Source: Flammeovirgaceae bacterium (GTDB lineage Bacteria; Bacteroidota; Bacteroidia; Cytophagales; Cyclobacteriaceae). From it: 64,000 nt of DNA. A program made the position numbers and the translations under genes. The stretch covers positions 1 to 64,000 of the forward strand of contig JAIYCV010000026.1 in the NCBI GenBank assembly GCA_027487845.1, read 5' to 3'. Below, piece after piece: positions 26,512-33,668 of this stretch. Each line of letters begins with the position of its first letter. Position 1 is the stretch's first letter. The notes beneath the pieces were generated by a model, which did no database searches, was not told the origin of the DNA, and was given only the letters and a program-made list of their open reading frames with translations.

Positions 26512-26982
26512 ATGAAAACAATCAAGGAAACAGTACTCGCATTAATGCTTACCGTATTGGCAAGCGCAACATTTGCTCAAAATTTCAAAGCGAACCACAA
26601 CACAGACGACAGCAAAATTGCCCTGCAAGGTTACAGCCCCGTTTCTTATCTGGATTTGGGACTTGCACAAAAAGGATTGAAAGAATTCAAAGCATCACAT
26701 GATGGGCTGAACTATTATTTCACCAGCAAAGATCAAAAAAACAAGTTTGAAGCAAACACGGCTAAGTACTTACCACAATATGGCGGCTATTGCGCTTTTG
26801 GTGTATCGATAGGTGCAAAATTTAGAACGGATGCCAACAAATTTGTAGTGAAAGAGGGCAAATACTTCTTGTTCCTGAATGACCTTGAGGTCGATGCTGC
26901 ACAACTTTGGTTGGATGGCGATCATAGTAAGTTGGTAGCCAAAGCCGATAGCAATTGGGCTAAGTTGAGCAAAGAACAATAA
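26512..26982 (+). CDS. exported YHS-domain protein
   Basis: A 156-residue protein with a signal peptide (1-22, cleavage ATFA/QN) and a YHS domain in about 35-105. The pattern LQGYSPVSYLD, YYFTSKDQKNKFEANTAKYLPQYGGYCAFGVSIG is typical. C94 may ligate metal. YHS domains occur in copper-related and oxidoreductase proteins, so a periplasmic metal or redox role is plausible. It is the second gene of the NTF2-YHS unit. Confidence 0.85.
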   Translation: MKTIKETVLALMLTVLASATFAQNFKANHNTDDSKIALQGYSPVSYLDLGLAQKGLKEFKASHDGLNYYFTSKDQKNKFEANTAKYLPQYGGYCAFGVSIGAKFRTDANKFVVKEGKYFLFLNDLEVDAAQLWLDGDHSKLVAKADSNWAKLSKEQ

Positions 26983-27061
26983 TTAATCTCGTCAATATAA
27001 GTTGGTGATATCAAGGCTATCCTTCCTTGGTATTGCTAACTTGCTTTAATACCATTTACAA

Positions 27062-27634
27062 ATGAAAAAGTTGCTCTCGGAAATAAGAGATTGTGCAGTG
27101 TGTGAAAAATTCTTGCCCAACTCACCCCAGCCCATCATCCAAGCCTCTTCCAAGTCCAAGATTTTAATTATTGGTCAAGCGCCAGGGCAAAAAGTGCAAG
27201 ACAGCGGCATTCCGTGGGATGATAAAAGTGGTGATGAACTAAGGCGTTGGCTGAATGTAACCAAGGAACAATTTTATGACTCTTCATTGTTTGGCCTAAT
27301 GCCTATGGGCTTTTGTTATCCGGGCAAAGGCACTTCGGGCGATTTGCCTCCACGCCCCGAGTGTGCTCCATTGTGGCATGGCAAAGTGTTGACTCAGATG
27401 AAAAATGTAAAGCTTACTATACTCATTGGGCAATATTCTCAAAAGTTCTATCTAGGAAAAGATTTTAATTTGAGCATCACAGAGAATATCAAAAACTTTG
27501 AAAAATTTTTGCCAAAATATTTGCCGCTCGTTCATCCTTCTCCGCGTAATCGTATTTGGCAAATAAAAAATCCGTGGTTTGAGAACAAGTTAGTACCTGT
27601 GCTCAGGGACACCATAGTCAAAGCGTTGGTTTAA
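27062..27634 (+). CDS. uracil-DNA glycosylase superfamily protein (Fe-S, family-4-like)
   Basis: A 190-residue UDG-superfamily protein: GQAPG (38-42) is the motif-1 loop and HPSPRN (158-163) is motif 2. Cysteines C11, C14, C85 and C101 are spaced CxxC-x70-C-x15-C, the layout of the [4Fe-4S] ligands in family 4/5 enzymes. Family 4 usually has GEAPG and a D/E catalytic position; Q39 here is a change, so activity on uracil should not be assumed. It stands apart from the redox genes around it, with gaps of 80 and 45 bases. Confidence 0.85.
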   Translation: MKKLLSEIRDCAVCEKFLPNSPQPIIQASSKSKILIIGQAPGQKVQDSGIPWDDKSGDELRRWLNVTKEQFYDSSLFGLMPMGFCYPGKGTSGDLPPRPECAPLWHGKVLTQMKNVKLTILIGQYSQKFYLGKDFNLSITENIKNFEKFLPKYLPLVHPSPRNRIWQIKNPWFENKLVPVLRDTIVKALV

Positions 27635-27646
27635 ACAAATACAAAA

Positions 27647-27675
27647 TTGTCAATCTGTAAATTAGATTATTTTTG
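27647..27675 (+). promoter_or_regulatory. promoter immediately before the second AraC gene
   Basis: TTG (27647-27649) and TATTTTTG (27668-27675, exact TAnnTTTG) are 18 bases apart. The ATG of the AraC gene is at 27680, only five bases after the box, so the transcript would be nearly leaderless if this promoter is used. Confidence 0.45.
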
Positions 27676-27679
27676 TTGA

Positions 27680-28564
27680 ATGAAGGAGCTTTTCCCATTT
27701 TACTCCATTGGCCATTTCATAAACCAACCATCCAACCCAACGGAGTTTGAGATCATGCGGTTTGATGAAATGGACGAGCCCGATGTGGATGATCTCCACA
27801 AACATACTTTCTACGAAATCATTTGGATCGAAAAGGGTAAGAGTCGTCAGGTTATCGATTATGTAGATCATGAAATAAACCCCGGATCGTTGTTCTTCAT
27901 ATCGCCTGGTCAGTTGCACGTCTTTGAAGAATGGAAACCAATAATAGGAGGAAGCGTATTGTTTACCGAAGACTTTCTTTTGCTGAATCATCAAGACAAA
28001 GACCGACTCTTTGAATTGAGCTTTTTGGATAATTTTTGCAGCAATCCTGTTCTGCGACCGGACAAAAAGAGCTTTTTGGAGATTCTACAAACGATCCATC
28101 AACTGTCCATTGAAAAGAAGAGAAAGGATTATTCTCCTGCCATGGCCCAAACACTCCTGCAAGTTCTCCTTTTACAAATCCAGCGTTCAATTGATGCGCA
28201 AGCAAAAAAAGTTATCTCAAAGAAAAATATTGTTATCTATAAGAAGTTTAAAAACCTGATCGATGTCAACTTCACAAGAAACCTTTCGGTAAGTGACTAT
28301 GCCTCAAAACTGGCCATCACGCAGCATCACCTCAATCATGTTACAAAAGAAGTAACGGGCGAGACCGCCACTGACGTGATTAGAGCGAGGGTGATGCTCG
28401 AGGCCAAACGATTGATTTCTTTTACAGATCATTCCATTTCTGAAATAGCAGCTGAGCTTGGATATTTCGATTCCTCCTACTTCGCAAAGATGTTTAGGGC
28501 GCACACAGGCATCTCTCCTCTCGAATTTAAATCCACCATCTCCGAATCCTACCGAAGAAGGTAG
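27680..28564 (+). CDS. AraC-family transcriptional regulator
   Basis: A 294-residue regulator. The N-terminal cupin (about 20-140) has the HKHTFYEIIWIEKG-like signature (here LHKHTFYEIIWIEKG) and PGSLFFISPGQLHVFE. The C-terminal AraC domain (about 190-290) contains the two HTH motifs and ends ISEIAAELGYFDSSYFAKMFRAHTGISPLEFK. It lies between the NTF2-YHS unit and the YceI-SDR unit and is the natural candidate activator for one or both. The last codons form a hairpin (28549-28564). Confidence 0.92.
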   Translation: MKELFPFYSIGHFINQPSNPTEFEIMRFDEMDEPDVDDLHKHTFYEIIWIEKGKSRQVIDYVDHEINPGSLFFISPGQLHVFEEWKPIIGGSVLFTEDFLLLNHQDKDRLFELSFLDNFCSNPVLRPDKKSFLEILQTIHQLSIEKKRKDYSPAMAQTLLQVLLLQIQRSIDAQAKKVISKKNIVIYKKFKNLIDVNFTRNLSVSDYASKLAITQHHLNHVTKEVTGETATDVIRARVMLEAKRLISFTDHSISEIAAELGYFDSSYFAKMFRAHTGISPLEFKSTISESYRRR

Positions 28565-28569
28565 TTTTC
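28549..28569 (+). terminator. weak terminator-like hairpin at AraC stop
   Basis: CTACC (28549-28553) pairs with GGTAG (28560-28564) around GAAGAA, followed by TTTTCG. The GC-rich stretch that follows (CCTAGCCCAAAGGGGGGG) looks like an interspersed element common in this phylum. Confidence 0.4.
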
Positions 28570-28597
28570 GTCCTAGCCCAAAGGGGGGGCGTCTCAA

Positions 28598-28605
28598 TAA
28601 TTTTG
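28598..28605 (+). promoter_or_regulatory. -7 box of the yceI-SDR unit
   Basis: TAATTTTG matches TAnnTTTG exactly, and the following TGTCATTAACAA resembles the shared leader of copies A and B only loosely. The yceI ATG is at 28638. Confidence 0.45.
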
Positions 28606-28637
28606 TGTCATTAACAAAACAAATTAATAGACACATT

Positions 28638-29228
28638 ATGAAAAAGACAATTGCACTATGGGCCATAGTACTGTCAGTATTGTACGCCAACGCACAATCA
28701 ACAAAATGGATTGTGGATGACACGCACGCCAAATTGGGTTTTAAAGTGACACACTTCGGCATTTCCGAAACGGAAGGAAAATTCACAAAATTTACAGGTG
28801 CCGTTTTTGCCGACAAATCTGATTTTTCAGATTCCAAAATTGATTTGACAATTGAAGTGAGTAGCGTGGACACCGACAATGACCAGCGCGACACGCACCT
28901 TAAATCTGCTGATTACTTTGATGTGGCAAAGTATCCTCAAATTATTTTTAAAGGAAAGGCTCTAAAACCTGCAACAAAAAATAAGTATAAGCTCGTTGGT
29001 GATTTCACCATGCATGGTATCACAAAAGAAGTTACGTTAGATGTAATTTATCGTGGGACTGTACCGCAAGATCCATTTGGAAATACAAAGGCAGGCTTTA
29101 AAATCAGTGGAACTATTGACAGAACCCAATGGGGACTAAACTGGACGGGGAAGTTGGCTGGCGGAGACTTGCTGGTGGGCAATGACGTAGAGCTGGAATG
29201 TAATATTGAGTTGACCAAAGTGAAATAA
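28638..29228 (+). CDS. YceI family periplasmic protein
   Basis: A 196-residue protein with a signal peptide (MKKTIALWAIVLSVLYANA, cleavage before QS). The lipocalin-like YceI domain reads KWIVDDTHAKLGFKVTHFGIS, then DNDQRDTHLKSADYFDVAKYP and ends DLLVGNDVELECNIELTKVK. YceI binds polyisoprenoid chains (E. coli, Thermus). I use the ATG at 28638 because it begins the signal peptide. The next gene starts five bases after its stop, so it forms an operon with the SDR gene. Confidence 0.92.
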   Translation: MKKTIALWAIVLSVLYANAQSTKWIVDDTHAKLGFKVTHFGISETEGKFTKFTGAVFADKSDFSDSKIDLTIEVSSVDTDNDQRDTHLKSADYFDVAKYPQIIFKGKALKPATKNKYKLVGDFTMHGITKEVTLDVIYRGTVPQDPFGNTKAGFKISGTIDRTQWGLNWTGKLAGGDLLVGNDVELECNIELTKVK

Positions 29229-29233
29229 AGGAA

Positions 29234-30064
29234 ATGGAAAGAAGAATTTGGTTTATCACAGGAATATCTAGCGGGCTTGGCAACGCTTTGATAAGAGCCG
29301 TTGTGCAAAGTGGGGATTTCGCCATCGGCACGTTTCGCCAGCAAGAGCAAGTAGATGCTTTTAATCAAGGCCATCTAGATAAAGCCTTCGCCATTAAAAT
29401 GGACATCACCAATTCCTATGAAGTGAGAAAAGGCATCGAGACCACCAGTAACAAATTTGGTAAAATAGATGTGCTAGTGAACAATGCGGGATTTGGTTTT
29501 GCAGGAGGAATTGAAGAAGCAAGCATGAGCGAAGTGCGTAATGTGTTTGAAGCAAATTTCTTCGGGACTCTTCAAGTAACGCAAGCAGTGCTGCCCATCA
29601 TGCGCCAGCAAAAGAATGGGCACATTATCCAAATCTCTTCACACGGAGGCTTTAAGGCAATGGCCGGTTTTGGCGTTTACAATGCAAGTAAATTTGCTTT
29701 AGAAGGAATGAGTGAGGCACTGGCTGGTGAAGTAACGCCATTGGGTATTCGATTGACCATTGTTGAGCCAGGGCCATTCAGAACAAAATTTGCTGGCGAA
29801 GGATTTGGAATAGCCCAAAGAAAAATCGAAGACTATCAACTTACTGTAGGTGTTTTTCGCGAGCGCATAAAAGGCGCGGATGGCAAACAAGAGGGCGATC
29901 CGCACAAAGCGGCACAAGCAATCATTCAAGTAGTGAATGCTGAAAGTCCTCCACTGCGCTTGCCTTTAGGAAAAATTGCATTGGCAACGTTTTCATCGAA
30001 GCTCGCGCACGTTCAAAAAGACTTGGATGATTGGAGTGAGTTAGCAGCAAACGCAGTGTACTAA
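29234..30064 (+). CDS. SDR-family NAD(P)-dependent oxidoreductase
   Basis: A 276-residue classical short-chain dehydrogenase. The cofactor loop is TGISSGLG (9-16), followed by NNAG (83-86), catalytic S135 or S136, Y149 and K153 (YNASK). The C-terminal lid region follows GPFRTKF. The substrate is unknown. It is in an operon with yceI, which suggests an isoprenoid- or quinone-related reduction, but this is inference. A strong terminator follows at 30086..30116. Confidence 0.93.
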   Translation: MERRIWFITGISSGLGNALIRAVVQSGDFAIGTFRQQEQVDAFNQGHLDKAFAIKMDITNSYEVRKGIETTSNKFGKIDVLVNNAGFGFAGGIEEASMSEVRNVFEANFFGTLQVTQAVLPIMRQQKNGHIIQISSHGGFKAMAGFGVYNASKFALEGMSEALAGEVTPLGIRLTIVEPGPFRTKFAGEGFGIAQRKIEDYQLTVGVFRERIKGADGKQEGDPHKAAQAIIQVVNAESPPLRLPLGKIALATFSSKLAHVQKDLDDWSELAANAVY

Positions 30065-30085
30065 CATTGGTAACGCTCTTAAAAG

Positions 30086-30116
30086 AAAAAAGGCTTCCGT
30101 TTGGAGGCCTTTTTTT
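30086..30116. terminator. bidirectional-looking intrinsic terminator
   Basis: AAAAAGGCTTCC (about 30087-30098), loop GTTT, GGAGGCCTTTTTTT (30103-30116), with one T-G pair. It ends the yceI-SDR operon. Confidence 0.9.
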
Positions 30117-30178
30117 GCTTTAATCGAACCGTCAAATAAAGGAAACGTCCCATTTATTTTTGCGAACCTACTCAAAAC

Positions 30179-30214
30179 TTGAACTAGTTCAACTTTCTTT
30201 CCTAATCTAGTTCA
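30179..30214. promoter_or_regulatory. operator-like palindrome and direct repeat
   Basis: TTGAACTAGTTCAA (30179-30192) is a perfect 14-base palindrome. Its half CTAGTTCA (30184-30191) recurs at 30207-30214, 23 bases later, about two helical turns. The second copy lies near the -33 position of the promoter at 30238. AraC-type activators often bind such direct repeats. The site is not present at copy A (26070). Confidence 0.5.
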
Positions 30215-30237
30215 TTTTAATCGGCTCTTGCATCCCC

Positions 30238-30262
30238 CACTTTTGTATCGTCAACAACGACA
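30238..30262 (+). promoter_or_regulatory. promoter/leader element, copy B
   Basis: CACTTTTG (30238-30245) plus TATCGTCAACAACGACA. It matches 26070..26094 with two differences in 25 bases. The ATG of the AhpD-like gene is 26 bases downstream. Confidence 0.65.
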
Positions 30263-30287
30263 CAAAACAATTTAAACAAATAACAAA

Positions 30288-30836
30288 ATGACAACAACAG
30301 AAACACGCACTTACACGGTACCAACCAGAGACGAAGTCTCTGCCAGCAACCAAGGTATTTTTGACAACCTCAAAAAAGGGTTGGGCTTTGTACCAAATCT
30401 TTATGCCTACTTCGCTAAGAACGAAACGGCATTGGGTGATTACCTGACTTTGCAAAACCGCAAAAGCACATTGAAAGCAAAAGAGCGCGAAGTTATCAAC
30501 TTGGTAACAAGCCAGATCAACGGATGCCGCTATTGCCAAAGCGCACATACCGCATTGGGCAAAATGAATGGCTTCACAGATGAGCAGATTTTAGAGTTGC
30601 GCAAAGGGTCTGCTTCATTCGATAGTAAACTACATGCCCTGGCACAATTCACTGAGTCAGTGGTTGAGAACAGAGGCCATGCAACAGAGGAAAGCAAAGA
30701 AGCTTTTTTTGCAGCGGGCTATACCGAAGCAAATATGATTGATGTAGTGATTGTGGTGGGTGATAAAATCATTAGCAATTACTTACATAATCTTACCGGC
30801 TTTGAAATAGATTTTCCCTTAGCTGATAAAATCTAA
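30288..30836 (+). CDS. AhpD/carboxymuconolactone decarboxylase-like peroxidase-related protein
   Basis: A 182-residue protein of the AhpD/CMD superfamily. The redox motif is CRYCQSAH (C80, C83, H87) in the helix after EREVINLVTSQINGC, matching the peroxidase-related uncharacterised family. AhpD proteins reduce peroxides or act as thiol adaptors. It heads the unit with the 66-residue ORF and the SMP-30-like gene and carries promoter copy B. An oxidative or electrophile stress role is likely. Confidence 0.9.
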   Translation: MTTTETRTYTVPTRDEVSASNQGIFDNLKKGLGFVPNLYAYFAKNETALGDYLTLQNRKSTLKAKEREVINLVTSQINGCRYCQSAHTALGKMNGFTDEQILELRKGSASFDSKLHALAQFTESVVENRGHATEESKEAFFAAGYTEANMIDVVIVVGDKIISNYLHNLTGFEIDFPLADKI

Positions 30837-30847
30837 AAACCAAAACA

Positions 30848-31048
30848 ATGGCACTCTTTGACTTCCTCCGAATCACTTTGTTTCCTTTGGACAAGTGGCC
30901 TTATTTCTTCAGGCAACTAGTTGTAAACAGCAGAGCAGCCCAATGCTTATTGGCTTGTCAGCTTTACAAAATCAAAAAATTGAGACACAGTGAATTTCTG
31001 GAAAGTTATGAGTGCCCTTGTAAACAACTTTTAAACTCAAACAATTAA
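30848..31048 (+). CDS. small hypothetical protein (66 residues)
   Basis: A possible gene 11 bases after the AhpD-like gene, with an A-rich leader (AAAACCAAAACA) before its ATG as for its neighbours. The product is MALFDFLRITLFPLDKWPYF... with three cysteines (residues 53, 58 and 60 approximately) and no clear domain. It could be a real small protein or a spurious frame between two genes. Nothing in the sequence settles its function. Confidence 0.5.
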   Translation: MALFDFLRITLFPLDKWPYFFRQLVVNSRAAQCLLACQLYKIKKLRHSEFLESYECPCKQLLNSNN

Positions 31049-31060
31049 CAAACCCTTAAA
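31047..31060 (+). repeat. 14-base leader repeat, copy 2
   Basis: AACAAACCCTTAAA, identical to 26488..26501, lies 11 bases before the ATG of the SMP-30-like gene. It overlaps the stop of the 66-residue ORF by two bases. Confidence 0.6.
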
Positions 31061-31071
31061 CAACAAACAAA

Positions 31072-32088
31072 ATGAAAACTCTAAAAATCGCATTCGGTGT
31101 AGCACTAGCTCTAGTGAGCATGACAGTAGTCTTTGCTCAATCAACAGAAACAATCGCACTTCAAGGCAATCAATTATTCCCTGAAGGTATCCTTACCTTG
31201 TCAAACAACGATCTATTGGTTGGTGGTTTTGGTGATGGTTCTATCCAACGTATTGATGCAAAAAATAATGTATCGTATTTCAGCAAATCTGGCGAAAACG
31301 GAATGGTGATTGCTGTTGGCTTTGCACTTGACAAAAAGAACAACCGTCTTTGGGTAGCCAACTTCAATTTCAAAACTGAAAGTGGCAACCCAGGTAGTAA
31401 CATGAAGGTGTTTGACTTGAAAACTGGAAAGCTGTTGAAAACACTTCCCGAAAAATTCATCCAAGGTGCTTTCTTTAATGAAGTAACATTGGATGAGAAA
31501 GGAAATGTATATGTGTCAGATACATTTGCGCCTAACCTTTGGACGACCAACTTTGAGGCAACAGACACAAAAGTATTTGTGACCGATGCAGGCTTATTAA
31601 AAAACCCGTCACCTGATCAGCCGTTTGGCTTGAATGGTTTGACCATCACACCTGATAATAAATATTTGATTGCCTCTGTGATGAACAGGACTATTAAAGG
31701 TGGTGGTACTTTGGTAAGAGTTAACCTTGCAAGCAAAGCCGTATCAGCAGTAAAATTGAAAGATGACGAAGCTACTAAAGCTTTCTCAGGTTCTGATGGC
31801 ATGTTCTTCCACAAAGGTCAATTGTTGATGGTGAATGTTTACTCACAATCTGGTGCCATTTTCACAGCAAAATTCAATGCCGATTATTCTGAAGCAGGTT
31901 TGACGATCAGAAACAAATTCCAATCAGTGTATGATCGCCCAACAGCATCTGCGATACGCAACGGCAAATTATATACAGTGAACAGCCAATTGAACCACAT
32001 CATTGACGACAAGGATGGTAAGCTGAACACCCCTCCCGTGCTGCCTTTCAACGTAGTGGCTGTGCCATTAACAGAATTGTTGAAATAA
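31072..32088 (+). CDS. exported SMP-30/gluconolactonase-like beta-propeller
   Basis: A 338-residue exported protein with a signal peptide (1-22, cleavage VFA/QS). The six-bladed propeller pattern includes LFPEGILTLSNNDLLVGGFGDGSIQRI, DEKGNVYVSDTFAPNLW, FGLNGLTITPDNKYLIAS and DGMFFHKGQLLMVNVY. SMP-30-like folds include lactonases and strictosidine-synthase-like enzymes; the substrate is unknown. It is the last gene of the unit and is followed by a terminator hairpin. Confidence 0.85.
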   Translation: MKTLKIAFGVALALVSMTVVFAQSTETIALQGNQLFPEGILTLSNNDLLVGGFGDGSIQRIDAKNNVSYFSKSGENGMVIAVGFALDKKNNRLWVANFNFKTESGNPGSNMKVFDLKTGKLLKTLPEKFIQGAFFNEVTLDEKGNVYVSDTFAPNLWTTNFEATDTKVFVTDAGLLKNPSPDQPFGLNGLTITPDNKYLIASVMNRTIKGGGTLVRVNLASKAVSAVKLKDDEATKAFSGSDGMFFHKGQLLMVNVYSQSGAIFTAKFNADYSEAGLTIRNKFQSVYDRPTASAIRNGKLYTVNSQLNHIIDDKDGKLNTPPVLPFNVVAVPLTELLK

Positions 32089-32097
32089 ACTTTTTTT

Positions 32098-32135
32098 CAA
32101 AGCATGGTCTGAAAGGGTCATGCTTTGTTCTTTCC
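32098..32135 (+). terminator. terminator hairpin after the SMP-30-like gene
   Basis: CAAAGCATG (32098-32106) pairs with CATGCTTTG (32119-32127), followed by TTCTTTCCTT. It is a perfect 9-bp stem with a loop of 12. Confidence 0.7.
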
Positions 32136-32153
32136 TTCTAACCTCCCAACCCA

Positions 32154-32396
32154 ATGGAAATATTCTTAAAATACTACGCCCTAGACTGGGTAGCAATGAC
32201 TCTTAGCTTGTTGGCTGTTTATCTTTTGGGGAACAAAAATAAACTTGGCTTCATTAGTTTTTCATTTGCAAATGCCATCTGGATTTTTCTCGGCTTTTTC
32301 TTGATGAATAGCTTGGGCATTGGAATCGGGAACATTGTCTTCCTAATCATGAACATTCGTGGATTTTTCTCCTGGAATAAACAAAACCCAAAATGA
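32154..32396 (+). CDS. small PnuC-like membrane protein
   Basis: An 80-residue protein with three hydrophobic helices (about 12-28, 35-52, 57-74). The pattern GFISFSFANAIWIFLGFF ... GNIVFLIMNIRGFFSW resembles a single repeat unit of PnuC/SWEET-type transporters, where a 3-helix unit works as a dimer or fusion. Whether it transports anything is unknown. Its TGA overlaps the next ATG (AATGA), so the two are translationally coupled. Confidence 0.65.
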   Translation: MEIFLKYYALDWVAMTLSLLAVYLLGNKNKLGFISFSFANAIWIFLGFFLMNSLGIGIGNIVFLIMNIRGFFSWNKQNPK

Positions 32397-33091
32397 ATAT
32401 GAAAGCTTACCTTTTTAAAATTGCGCTGCTGCTTGCGTTAAGTACATTTAAGGGTTATGCGCAGTATAAGCTAAAGACAGAAGTCCAAAGCACGTTCATT
32501 GATATTACAGGCTTATTTGGAGTGAACGAGCCCGCCAGTATCACCCAGTTTACTTACACCAATAAAGGGTTTGGGTTAGATCTCTATCATGGATTTTCTT
32601 TGCAGAATTTCGGCAAAAGCATTCAAACAATCATTACCCCATCTTATACTTTTAAATTAGATCGGCAGGGGAAATTTTTCTTGAAGCCAAAAGCTGAAAT
32701 TGCGCACTTAGAACTTTCTGGGGGTGGATTTATTCGCCCTGGGTATCACTTCATTTACAAACCAAACGCCAAAAATATTTTCAACTTGGGCAACTGGGGC
32801 TTCATCGATCTCCGAGATCAAGCAAAATACCCAAAGCGACTAAACGGGTATACCTTTTTATTATCCTATACTCATTATGATGATTTTGGTAAATGGAGAC
32901 TCACAGAAGAGGCAAGGGTACTCTTTGTCGATATACTTGAAACGCTGAAAGTATCAGGGGCATTTGGCAATATTCAACTTACCTACCACCCCTTGGGTGT
33001 GTTTGTGGCGGCAAATGCCGTTTACACCTACTATCGTTCCGATGACAAAAACCAATTGTTTTGGAACATTGCCGTGGGAAAACAATTTTAA
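32393..33091 (+). CDS. putative outer-membrane beta-barrel protein
   Basis: A 232-residue protein with a signal peptide (cleavage after GYA/QY). Alternating strands are visible throughout (GFGLDLYHGFSLQ, TIITPSYTFKLD, GFIRPGYHFIYKP, TFLLSYTHYDDFGKWRLTEEARVLFV). The C-terminal residue is phenylalanine, which is typical of BAM-inserted barrels. No named family was recognised. It overlaps the PnuC-like gene by four bases, so the pair could form an outer and inner membrane route for one compound; this is speculative. Confidence 0.7.
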   Translation: MNMKAYLFKIALLLALSTFKGYAQYKLKTEVQSTFIDITGLFGVNEPASITQFTYTNKGFGLDLYHGFSLQNFGKSIQTIITPSYTFKLDRQGKFFLKPKAEIAHLELSGGGFIRPGYHFIYKPNAKNIFNLGNWGFIDLRDQAKYPKRLNGYTFLLSYTHYDDFGKWRLTEEARVLFVDILETLKVSGAFGNIQLTYHPLGVFVAANAVYTYYRSDDKNQLFWNIAVGKQF

Positions 33092-33174
33092 CAACAGGAA
33101 TAAAAACACAAGAAAGTACTTACGCTTGATAAATCGACTAGTCAGAGTAAATAGTTGGATAAGAAATACACTTT

Positions 33175-33594
33175 ATGGAATCAAAAGAATACGATCATGT
33201 TGAGGCAATATTTAATGGTGCAAACTACGTTTCCACCATTACCGCAAGTGGAAACTCCATTCTATCTGACGAGCCTGAATCTGTAGGTGGGCAAAATAAA
33301 GGTTTTAATCCTTTTGAATTGGTGATCGCTGGCCTTGCTTCTTGCACCATTGCCACCATTAAAATGTACCTCGATAGAAAAGGTTGGAATGTAGAATCAA
33401 TTAATGTGAAAGTGCAACTTGAAACCGGTGATGATAGTGAGCCTTTAGTAACAAAAGAAATCTTCATTAAAAGCGACCTTCAACCAGATCAATTGAAACG
33501 AGTGTTTGCGGTAGCAAGTAAATGCCCAACGCACAAACTGCTATCGAAAGCAATGGTCATCACAAGCAAGCTCAACGCATTTGAGTTGCTTTAA
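33175..33594 (+). CDS. OsmC/Ohr family protein
   Basis: A 139-residue OsmC-like protein with the two reactive cysteines C57 (GLASCTIATIKMY) and C117 (SKCPTHKLL), the pattern of thiol-dependent organic hydroperoxide reductases. It forms intertwined dimers in known members. It closes the redox-like cluster, 75 bases before ruvB. The region upstream (33100-33174) contains no recognisable promoter. Confidence 0.92.
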   Translation: MESKEYDHVEAIFNGANYVSTITASGNSILSDEPESVGGQNKGFNPFELVIAGLASCTIATIKMYLDRKGWNVESINVKVQLETGDDSEPLVTKEIFIKSDLQPDQLKRVFAVASKCPTHKLLSKAMVITSKLNAFELL

Positions 33595-33668
33595 ATGAGT
33601 GACAGATTTGCAACTTACTCTTCGCTTCTTGCTCCGATAATTTCCTACCTTTCGGGAGATTTTAAATT

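Noticed and set aside
28458..28637. 60-codon extension before the yceI ATG
   Set aside because: It reads through the AraC gene end and a GC-rich repeat; the signal peptide begins at 28638.
28304..28894. 196-codon minus-strand frame across AraC and yceI
   Set aside because: It crosses two real plus-strand genes and their intergenic promoter region.
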